The notes under the pieces are model-generated. The model made no database searches, was not told the DNA's origin, and saw nothing but the letters and a program-made list of their open reading frames with translations. The translations under genes were made by a program, and so were the position numbers. From assembly GCA_964559205.1 (NCBI GenBank), contig CAZLHV010000059.1, positions 1 to 15,625 of the forward strand: a stretch of 15,625 nucleotides of DNA. The letters are read 5' to 3'. Source of the DNA: GWF2-43-63 sp964559205. GTDB lineage: Bacteria; Bacteroidota; Bacteroidia; Bacteroidales; DTU049. Position 1 is the stretch's first letter, and each line of letters starts with the position of its first letter. Of the stretch, positions 1 to 6,245 are shown piece after piece.

Positions 1-590
1 TTGTTGATCCCGGGCTCGCCGAGAAAGAACTTCCCGAACCACTGGGGCTCCAGGTATAGGTATTGCCACCGCTGGCCGAAATGGTTGAGCTTTGACCAGC
101 ACAGATTGCTGCAGGAGAGGCTGTAGCAGAAATGGTTGGGAGCGGATTTACAGTGAGGGTCACTGAGGCGGTTCCAGTACAACCGGCCGCCGATGTTCCT
201 GTCACAGTATAAGTGGTTGTTGATCCCGGGCTCGCCGAGAAAGAGCTTCCCGAACCACTTGGGCTCCACGAATAAGAAACCCCGCCACTGCCTGAAACGG
301 TTGAACTTTGTCCTGCACAAATGGTGGCAGGTGAAGCTGATGCTGTAATGCTTGCACCCCCGCTAACGGTGACGGTAACCGAAGCCGTACCGACACAGCC
401 GGCAGCATTGGTGCCGGTTACATAATATGTAGTCGTAGATCCGGGAGTGACACTAATGGAAGATCCTGAAGCACCTGTACTCCATACGTATGTGGAGGCG
501 CCCGAAGCCGTCAGAGTGCTGCTTTGACCGGAGCAAATCGAAGCCGGAGAAGCGCTGGCAGTTACTGATGGTCCTGAAGTGACAGTTATG
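1..590 (-). repeat. Tandem 216-bp coding repeats (72-residue Ig-like units)
   Basis: Equivalent landmarks recur exactly 216 bases apart. The GATCC box of each unit lies at 6, 222 and 438, and the TTTG of the GQSS codons at 91, 307 and 523. The array sits in the large secreted gene and continues past the left edge of the window. Units 1 and 2 are nearly identical over about 52 bases (1-52 against 217-268, two mismatches) but clearly diverged over the rest of the unit. Each unit encodes an Ig-like domain with two conserved cysteines (ICAGQS and AAGC). Confidence 0.9.
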
Positions 591-2161
591 GTCACTGTGG
601 TATCATAGCTACAGCCATAATTATCAGTGATTGTGTACGTGTAAACATTGGCACCAACAGCTGGCGGGGTTACCCCTACCGGATTGGTAGAAGTGGATGC
701 CAAGCCAGGTCCGGACCATGTCTGACCAGTCTGGGTTGGTGTAAAACCCCAAAGCGAGGGATAAAGTGCAGGGTTGAAATTAATTCCCCACTGAAATATT
801 ACGCCGTCGTCAGAGCCAAGATTATCGGTAACCGTGATGGTCCAGCACCCGTTTAGCGGACATCCCAGCAAATTTGTCCAAACGTCTTCAGCATCGTAGT
901 TGCCACCCGGGATATAGGCCATGCCAGTTACTGCAGTGCCGTCATTGTCAGTGTAAGAATAGGTTGGTGCACCAGCGGTGACAAGATCTTCCATCGTGGA
1001 TGCAGCACTTGGAGTGAAACAGTAGGTGTACGGATCGCCAACTGTAGATGATAAATCGTCATCGACAGGTTCGCCGAGATTAACCCAGCCGGTAGCCAGG
1101 GATCCGTATCCGTCGGTAAGTACCATTGAATTGCCGTTGGGGCATGAGATGGAAATGGTGAGATCTCCCCAGTATGAGTGTTCGAGGTCGAGGCAAATAT
1201 CCACGATGTCGGTTACCGCAGTCACGGTTTGACCTATAGCGAAGTCGGTGAAACAAAGTTGTGTAGTGTATGATACTCCAGTGCCATCGGGGAGAGGAGT
1301 TGTACCCGCTAGAATTGCTCCGGTAGGTTGCGACCAGGGGGTCATATGAGGAACGCCTGTGAGTGTCGAAGATTGCCCAAGGCAAATGGTTGATGGGCTG
1401 GCATTTGTGCCACTAAAGGTTGGAGTGGTGGAAACCCTCACTTTAATATCGATATCGTTTGTGCTATTGCAACCCATGACATCCGTAACGACCAGATTTA
1501 CATCATAGCCGCCTTCATTTGCATATGTATGTGACACATTTTGTCCTGTGGCAGTAGTTCCGTCGCCAAAATCCCATGTAAATGTGGAGGTGGCATTGCT
1601 TTGAGTGTAACTGGTGCCGTTTTGCGGATAGGAGGCCGATGCATTGAAACTGACGGTCTGTCCCTGACAAATATTGATGTATCCACCGCTGGCAGCGGGC
1701 GTTGAGCTGGTAAAAACAGCCTGAACAGCCTGACAGGGCTGAGAACATGAAATGGCGGCACTCCAGCCGGCATATTGAACAGAACCGTCAGAATCAAAAA
1801 GAAAGGTGAGACATCCTGACGCATTAGAGCCGGTAGCCTGAACAACACCAGACAATGGTACATTGTTGTCATATGTTCCTAAAGACGGCGAAGCGGTGTT
1901 GGGGCCGTCATAAACCGTTAAAAAGTCATAGTTGGCTTCACAGTTGAACATAGAAAAGTTCAATGATACCTTTGCTCCTGGAATAGAAGGGCAAATAGTA
2001 AAGGTGTAGTATTCATTGGTCGAATAAGTTCCCCCATTGCCACCGCTGTCGTAAAATGTTCCGCTACATGTGTTGACTGTTCCATTCGACATGTTGTAGT
2101 TTTGTGCACTGGCCTGCACGGCACCCAATACTAAAAGGGCGATGAGTAATTGTTTCTTCAT
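1..2161 (-). CDS. Large secreted CUB / PKD / P-domain / Ig-repeat protein (3' end outside window)
   Basis: The frame is open from the ATG at 2159-2161 to the window edge (720 codons, no stop), so the C-terminus is missing. Residues 1-20 are a signal peptide (MKKQLLIALLVLGAVQASAQ). Residues about 21-140 resemble a CUB domain (YDFLTVYDG near residue 80, later LTFLFDSDGS). A PKD domain follows around residue 195 (FTWDFGDGT ... HTYANEGGYDV). Residues about 290-460 look like a proprotein-convertase P/Homo B domain (LEHSYWGDLTISI, GCPLNGCWTITV, INFNPALYPS). It interrupts an Ig-like unit that starts with ICLGQSSTLTG. From about residue 530, 72-residue Ig-like repeats begin (ASPATICAGQSS ... PGSTTTYTVTG). 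Such architectures in Bacteroidota are usually cell-surface or secreted proteins exported by the type IX system; the C-terminal sorting signal that would prove this is not visible. The start is supported by the signal peptide and a GGAAG-like site just upstream. It probably shares a transcript with the 2173-2604 gene. Specific function is unknown. Confidence 0.85.
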   Translation of the reverse strand, partial: MKKQLLIALLVLGAVQASAQNYNMSNGTVNTCSGTFYDSGGNGGTYSTNEYYTFTICPSIPGAKVSLNFSMFNCEANYDFLTVYDGPNTASPSLGTYDNNVPLSGVVQATGSNASGCLTFLFDSDGSVQYAGWSAAISCSQPCQAVQAVFTSSTPAASGGYINICQGQTVSFNASASYPQNGTSYTQSNATSTFTWDFGDGTTATGQNVSHTYANEGGYDVNLVVTDVMGCNSTNDIDIKVRVSTTPTFSGTNASPSTICLGQSSTLTGVPHMTPWSQPTGAILAGTTPLPDGTGVSYTTQLCFTDFAIGQTVTAVTDIVDICLDLEHSYWGDLTISISCPNGNSMVLTDGYGSLATGWVNLGEPVDDDLSSTVGDPYTYCFTPSAASTMEDLVTAGAPTYSYTDNDGTAVTGMAYIPGGNYDAEDVWTNLLGCPLNGCWTITVTDNLGSDDGVIFQWGINFNPALYPSLWGFTPTQTGQTWSGPGLASTSTNPVGVTPPAVGANVYTYTITDNYGCSYDTTVTITVTSGPSVTASASPASICSGQSSTLTASGASTYVWSTGASGSSISVTPGSTTTYYVTGTNAAGCVGTASVTVTVSGGASITASASPATICAGQSSTVSGSGGVSYSWSPSGSGSSFSASPGSTTTYTVTGTSAAGCTGTASVTLTVNPLPTISATASPAAICAGQSSTISASGGNTYTWSPSGSGSSFSASPGST

Positions 2162-2172
2162 CAGCTTCCGGA

Positions 2173-2604
2173 TTACAGGTTTCTGAATTCATTGAATCCT
2201 TTCGTGATTTCAGAATGACTTCTGATCACGAGTACTTTTGAGCAACCTTCAATTTGATAGTAGTTGCGCTGTTTTTTTATCACATACTGATAGGTAAGCA
2301 GGTTGAAATTTTGCAAATCGGTGCATGTAAGATATTCGCTCGTAGTGAGTTTGGTTTCATGATCGATTTTGTATAAATGTGGATATGACTGCGCGTTGCT
2401 TTGCTTTTCCTGTGCGATGTCCATGATCTCCCAACCCGAAATGCTCAGGTAATTGAGATATTCAATTTGCTCAGAAGACATTGCAGCAATGGCCTGAGCC
2501 GTATAAGCTTCTTTTACAAAGGCATTTGGCTCAATGCTGTTCTGAGCCGTCAATGATCCGAAAAGGAGTAACCAAAAAGAAAAGAGGGTAAAAGCTGTTT
2601 TCAT
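2173..2604 (-). CDS. Small secreted or periplasmic protein of unknown function
   Basis: This 143-residue protein opens with a convincing signal peptide (MKTAFTLFSFWLLLFGSLTA, then QN). The mature part is soluble, with no membrane segment. It contains EQIEYLNYLSISGWEIMDI and a pair of cysteines (YLTCTD and IEGCSK) that could form a disulfide. I do not recognise the family. An upstream TTG start at 2625 would add seven residues ahead of the signal peptide and lies inside the predicted -7 promoter element, so ATG 2604 is preferred. Its stop is 11 bases before the ATG of the large surface protein, in the same direction, so the two are probably co-transcribed. The small protein may help export or assemble its large neighbour; this is inferred from position only. 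Confidence 0.75.
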   Translation of the reverse strand: MKTAFTLFSFWLLLFGSLTAQNSIEPNAFVKEAYTAQAIAAMSSEQIEYLNYLSISGWEIMDIAQEKQSNAQSYPHLYKIDHETKLTTSEYLTCTDLQNFNLLTYQYVIKKQRNYYQIEGCSKVLVIRSHSEITKGFNEFRNL

Positions 2605-2910
2605 AGGCAAGCACTTAATCTGCAAAAATAGGTTTTATAATTTAAAAAGCACAAATTAGATTAATTTTTTGCCGAATCGTTTAATGATTTTGCGAGTTTG
2701 AGTGAAAAACATGGCATCTTCATCAGATATTATTTGAAATAACATATAAAAGGAATAATTATACAGATAAAGAGTAATAATTAATATTTCCATCAGATTT
2801 GTGCTGTTGGACTTTATTTAGTGATTTATGCAAAAAGCGTGGGCTTTATTTGAAAGGAGCAAATCTATGCACTTGAAGAAAGGAGCTTCATCAACGATTG
2901 TTGAAAACTA
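2605..2910. other. AT-rich intergenic region between two minus-strand genes
   Basis: These 306 bases separate the end of the ABC-F gene from the small secreted-protein gene. Apart from the promoter at 2623-2655 nothing functional is supported. The only dyads are short and AT-only, for example the 13-base palindrome TTATTTGAAATAA at 2730-2742. No GC-rich terminator hairpin with a T tract was found after the ABC-F stop. A 28-codon plus-strand ORF from 2828 has no supporting features. Confidence 0.6.
2623..2655 (-). promoter_or_regulatory. Bacteroidota-type promoter for the secreted-protein operon
   Basis: Read on the minus strand, TATTTTTG (2623-2630) matches the -7 consensus TAnnTTTG. TTTG (2652-2655) matches the -33 element, with 21 bases between them. 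The ATG at 2604 lies 18 bases past the -7 element. Both elements and their spacing fit the consensus known for Bacteroidetes primary sigma factor promoters. Confidence 0.6.
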
Positions 2911-4830
2911 TTAGTGCAGTTCAGATTGTAATTGTTCCCATGTGGCCATGGCGGAGCCAAGTAACCCGGAAAAATGAGCATGCTGAGCAGAAAGCTGGTC
3001 GAAGCTTTCGTTTGTGCTCAGTTTATCAGGGTGACTGAGCAGGTCTTCAATTCGTTGAATGTTTTTTTCTAAAGTATCTATTTCTTCTTCTATATCTGAT
3101 ATTTTCCGGAGTAATTTTCTGCGTTCTTTTTCCTTTTCCTTGTTGTCGAGATATTGCTGTTTTCCTGAACCTGGATTGTCACTGAGGTTACTTGCCCTGA
3201 GTTGCTTGTTTGCAATGTCTTCTTCGGCTTTACGACGATCCATTAATTCAATTATGTCATCGTTTAATTGCCTGATGGTGCCATTTCGGAATTCAAAAAT
3301 CCGGGTGCTCAGACCTGCCAGAAAGTCCCGATCGTGAGAAACGATGATGAGTGTGCCGTTGAAGTGAAGCAGTGCATGCTTTAACACATCTCGAGCGGCC
3401 ATATCAAGATGATTTGTGGGTTCGTCGAGAATCAGCAGGTTGATGGGTTGGAGAAGCATACGGGCAAGTGCGAGTCTTGTTTTTTCGCCTCCTGACAATA
3501 CACTCACTTTTTTTTCAATATCCTCACCGGTGAAGAGAAAGCTGCCAAGAATGTTGCGTAGTTTAGGACGGGTTTCATTGTCAGCAATTTGTTCCAGTGT
3601 TTCATAAACAGTGAGACTTTTATCGAGTTTTTCGGTTTGATTTTGTGCAAAATACCCCGGTAACACATTATGACCTGTTTTAAGCAAACCGTCGAAAGGA
3701 ATTTCACCCATGATCATTTTTACAAGAGTTGATTTGCCCTGTCCGTTCTGGCCCACAAAAGCAATGCGTTCGCCCCTTGCTATAATAAAATCGATCGGAT
3801 GAATGACTTGTTTTTCATCATATGCTTTACTTACATTCAGAGCTTCAATCACAATTTTTCCGCTCTCCTTTGCCGGGGCAAATTTGAACACCATGCGACT
3901 CTGATCTGTTTCATCAATGCTGATTTGTTCAATTTTTCCAAGCATTTTTATGCGGCTTTGCACTTGCTTGGCTTTCGTGGCTTTGTACCGAAAGCGCTCG
4001 ATGAATTCCTCCATCCGGGCAATCTCCCGTTGCTGATTCTTCAATTCAGCACTTTGCTGCTCAATTCTTTCGGCTCTGAGCTCCTCATAGTCGCTGTAGG
4101 CACAAGGATAGTCATAAATGCGTCCCTGCTGGATTTCAATGGTGCGATTCGTCACACGGTCAAGCATCACTCTGTCGTGGCTGACCATCATTACAGCCCC
4201 GGGGTAATTGCTGAGGTAATTCTCAAGCCACCTGATGCTTTCAATGTCCAGGTGGTTGGTTGGCTCATCGAGCAACAACAGATCGGGTTGGGTCAGCAGC
4301 AGTCGGGCCAGCTCGACCCTCATCTGCCAGCCGCCGCTGAATTCCGACATGGGTCGAAACATCTCTTGCCGGCTGAAACCTAGCCCTTTCAGTACTTTCT
4401 CAGTTTCCTCGCCCTGATGATTTCCTCCTGCCAGGTGAATGGCTTCGGTTAGTTGATGGAGCTTCGCAGATAGATTCAGGTAATCTTCACTCTCATAATC
4501 AGTTCTTTCGGCCAATGATCTGGTCAGATTTTCCGTTTCTCGAATCATTCGGTGAATCTCAGCAAATGCCGTTTCAGCCTCCTCAAATACTGTTCTGCGA
4601 CTTGTGAAGCTTCTTTCCTGCACAAGGTAACCTGTCTTTTTTTCTTTAGGAAAGCCAAGATGCCCGCTGTAGTTTTTTTCAAAGCCCGCAAGAATCTTCA
4701 TTAGTGTTGATTTGCCGGCTCCATTGCGCCCAACCAGCCCTATCCTGTCTCGAGGATTAATCACAAAGCCAATCCTGTCCAAAAGAACACGTCCGGGAAA
4801 CTCCACCAGCAAATCATTGATCGAAAACAT
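2911..4830 (-). CDS. ABC-F family ATPase (YheS/Uup-like), ribosome-associated
   Basis: This 639-residue protein has two ABC ATPase cassettes and no membrane segments, the mark of ABC-F proteins, which act on the ribosome rather than in transport. Cassette 1 has Walker A GRNGAGKS (34-41), signature FSGGWQMR (164-171), Walker B LLLLDEPTNHLD (184-195, catalytic E189) and switch H218. Cassette 2 has GQNGQGKS (360-367), LSGGEK (445-450), LLILDEPTNHLD (464-475, E470) and SHD (498-500). The linker between them (about 250-310) carries the charged helix FIERFRYKATKAKQVQSRIK, corresponding to the P-site-tRNA interaction motif and very close to that of E. coli YheS as I recall it. Residues about 560-637 form a C-terminal coiled coil, also as in YheS and Uup. 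All catalytic residues are present. It is a single-gene unit divergent from the aminotransferase. Whether it is housekeeping or an antibiotic-protection factor cannot be decided here; resemblance to YheS favours housekeeping. Confidence 0.93.
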   Translation of the reverse strand: MFSINDLLVEFPGRVLLDRIGFVINPRDRIGLVGRNGAGKSTLMKILAGFEKNYSGHLGFPKEKKTGYLVQERSFTSRRTVFEEAETAFAEIHRMIRETENLTRSLAERTDYESEDYLNLSAKLHQLTEAIHLAGGNHQGEETEKVLKGLGFSRQEMFRPMSEFSGGWQMRVELARLLLTQPDLLLLDEPTNHLDIESIRWLENYLSNYPGAVMMVSHDRVMLDRVTNRTIEIQQGRIYDYPCAYSDYEELRAERIEQQSAELKNQQREIARMEEFIERFRYKATKAKQVQSRIKMLGKIEQISIDETDQSRMVFKFAPAKESGKIVIEALNVSKAYDEKQVIHPIDFIIARGERIAFVGQNGQGKSTLVKMIMGEIPFDGLLKTGHNVLPGYFAQNQTEKLDKSLTVYETLEQIADNETRPKLRNILGSFLFTGEDIEKKVSVLSGGEKTRLALARMLLQPINLLILDEPTNHLDMAARDVLKHALLHFNGTLIIVSHDRDFLAGLSTRIFEFRNGTIRQLNDDIIELMDRRKAEEDIANKQLRASNLSDNPGSGKQQYLDNKEKEKERRKLLRKISDIEEEIDTLEKNIQRIEDLLSHPDKLSTNESFDQLSAQHAHFSGLLGSAMATWEQLQSELH

Positions 4831-4834
4831 GAAG

Positions 4835-4842
4835 CAAAATTA
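4835..4842 (-). promoter_or_regulatory. Possible -7 promoter element of the ABC-F gene
   Basis: The minus strand reads TAATTTTG, a full match to TAnnTTTG, followed by C as in the other elements in this window. It ends only four bases before the ATG at 4830, so a transcript from it would start at or next to the start codon. No TTTG is seen at the -33 position. It may drive a leaderless mRNA or be a chance match. Confidence 0.35.
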
Positions 4843-4937
4843 ATAAGAAATGTCCACACCGCGGGCTGCGAACAGTCAACAGTCGGACTAATATGGGAAA
4901 ATATCGGATCCTGAACATGCGGCGACAAGGTGCTTGG

Positions 4938-4971
4938 CTTGAATCATGGAATACTAAAATTATTATCTTTG
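4938..4971 (+). promoter_or_regulatory. Bacteroidota-type promoter of the aminotransferase gene
   Basis: TATCTTTG at 4964-4971 fits the -7 consensus TAnnTTTG. CTTG at 4938-4941 is a partial -33 element with 22 bases between them. The aminotransferase ATG follows 16 bases after the -7 element, behind an A-rich leader without a Shine-Dalgarno site, usual for this phylum. Confidence 0.55.
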
Positions 4972-4987
4972 CTGCACCATCAAAAAA

Positions 4988-6202
4988 ATGATAGCCGTGA
5001 AAACATTTCTTTCTGAGCGTATTACGAAAATGAGCGAGTCGGCAACGCTGGCTATGACCAAAAAAAGCCGTGAAATGAAAGCACAGGGCATCGATGTGAT
5101 CAATCTCAGCATCGGAGAGCCCGATTTCTTTGTGCCCGATTTCATCAAAAATGCCGCAAAAAAGGCCATCGACGATAACTTTTCTTTCTATCCGCCGGTT
5201 GCCGGTTATCCGCAGCTGCGTAAAGCCATTTCCGACAAACTCAAACGTGACAATGATCTCGACTATACTCCCGAGCAAATCGTTGTTTCTACGGGTGCCA
5301 AACAGGCCATTGCCAATGTTTTTCTGGCTTGTCTTGATCCGGGCGACGAAGTGGTGGTTCCTGCTCCTTACTGGGTTAGTTACACCGAACTTATAAAATT
5401 AGCCGGTGGAGTGCCGGTTTATATTCCCACCACCATCGAAAACGACTTTAAGGTCACTCCTGATCAGGTCGAAAAAGCCATCACGCCAAAAACCAAAGCT
5501 TTTATTTTCTGTGCACCTAACAATCCTTCGGGAATGCTGTACGAAAAGCAGGAGCTGCAGGCGCTGGCAACCATGTTTGGCAAACACCCTGAAATTCTTG
5601 TAATCTCGGACGAAATATACGAGCTGATCAACTTTGATGGCAAAACCTACAGCATTGGTATCTTCCCGGAAGTGAAAGATCGTACGGTTATCATCAATGG
5701 TCTGTCAAAAGCTTTTGCCATGCCCGGTTGGCGTATGGGATACAGTGCTTCGCCACTCGATATCGCCAAAGCCATCGAGAAAGTGCAGGGTCAGGTTACC
5801 AGCGGGGCCAACGCCGTAGCTCAGATTGCAGCGGTTACAGCCTTGCAGGCCGATCCGGCTTCATGCGAAGATCTTCAGGTGATGAAAAAGGCTTTTCGCG
5901 AACGCCGCGATTACGTCGTAAAACGTCTCGGCGATATGGCAGGAATGCGCCCCAATGTGCCCATGGGAGCCTTCTATGTTTTTCCGAATGTGGTTGCCTT
6001 GTATGGAAAATCGGATGGAGAAAAGCTGATCAGCGACGACAATGACTTGTGTATTTACCTCCTGAATAAAGCCCATGTGGCTCTGGTTCCCGGTTCTGCT
6101 TTCGGCGATCCCAACTGTATCCGGTTCAGCTATGCCACCAGCATGGAGAACCTTGTGAAAGCCATGGATAGAATCAGCGAAGCCATTGCCGCACTGAAAT
6201 AA
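4988..6202 (+). CDS. Class I PLP-dependent aminotransferase (probable aspartate aminotransferase)
   Basis: This 404-residue cytosolic fold-type I aminotransferase would move the amino group of aspartate or a related amino acid to 2-oxoglutarate using pyridoxal phosphate. The PLP-binding lysine is K241 in GLSKAFAMPGWR, with R249 of GWR at the phosphate. The cofactor-stacking aromatic is W129 (PAPYW). The NNPSG motif supplies N179, D208 lies in ISDEIYE and would hold the pyridine nitrogen, and R379 (IRFSYA) would bind the substrate carboxylate. Length and the N-terminal block SESATLAMTKKSREMKAQG match the family of aspartate aminotransferases found in Bacteroidota and Bacillus. The ATG at 4988 is chosen for its position behind the promoter and its full-length N-terminus. 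The next gene starts 43 bases downstream and may be co-transcribed. Substrate cannot be fixed from sequence; aromatic or prephenate specificity is possible. Confidence 0.9.
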   Translation: MIAVKTFLSERITKMSESATLAMTKKSREMKAQGIDVINLSIGEPDFFVPDFIKNAAKKAIDDNFSFYPPVAGYPQLRKAISDKLKRDNDLDYTPEQIVVSTGAKQAIANVFLACLDPGDEVVVPAPYWVSYTELIKLAGGVPVYIPTTIENDFKVTPDQVEKAITPKTKAFIFCAPNNPSGMLYEKQELQALATMFGKHPEILVISDEIYELINFDGKTYSIGIFPEVKDRTVIINGLSKAFAMPGWRMGYSASPLDIAKAIEKVQGQVTSGANAVAQIAAVTALQADPASCEDLQVMKKAFRERRDYVVKRLGDMAGMRPNVPMGAFYVFPNVVALYGKSDGEKLISDDNDLCIYLLNKAHVALVPGSAFGDPNCIRFSYATSMENLVKAMDRISEAIAALK

Positions 6203-6245
6203 ACTCCCGCTGCATGATGACCCGGGGGGGTAAATTCATTGCAGC

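Larger units (their letters stand above)
4831..4987. promoter_or_regulatory. Divergent promoter region between ABC-F ATPase and aminotransferase
   Basis: This 157-base region serves both directions. It holds the -7 elements described for each gene. Near the middle is a perfect tandem 7-mer, AACAGTC twice (4871-4877 and 4878-4884), overlapping a short dyad AGTC-G-GACT (4881-4889). These could be a regulator site, but no regulator gene is nearby. Confidence 0.45.

Noticed and set aside
1..590. CRISPR array or intergenic satellite as an explanation for the 216-base periodicity
   Set aside because: The period equals exactly 72 codons, the frame is open throughout and differences between units follow an Ig-like protein repeat, so this is coding repetition.
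1498..1872. 124-codon minus-strand ORF inside the large secreted gene
   Set aside because: It is an alternative frame of the same strand; the main frame is open for 720 codons with clear CUB, PKD, P-domain and Ig features.
2605..2625. TTG start at 2625 for the small secreted protein
   Set aside because: It overlaps the predicted -7 promoter element and places seven polar or mixed residues before a complete signal peptide that begins at ATG 2604.
2828..2914. 28-codon plus-strand ORF in the AT-rich intergenic region
   Set aside because: Too short to support, no clear ribosome-binding site or promoter, and it ends inside the antisense of the ABC-F stop codon.
3799..4383. 194-codon ORF on the plus strand inside the ABC-F gene
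   Set aside because: It is antisense to a fully conserved ABC-F coding region and has no recognisable protein features.
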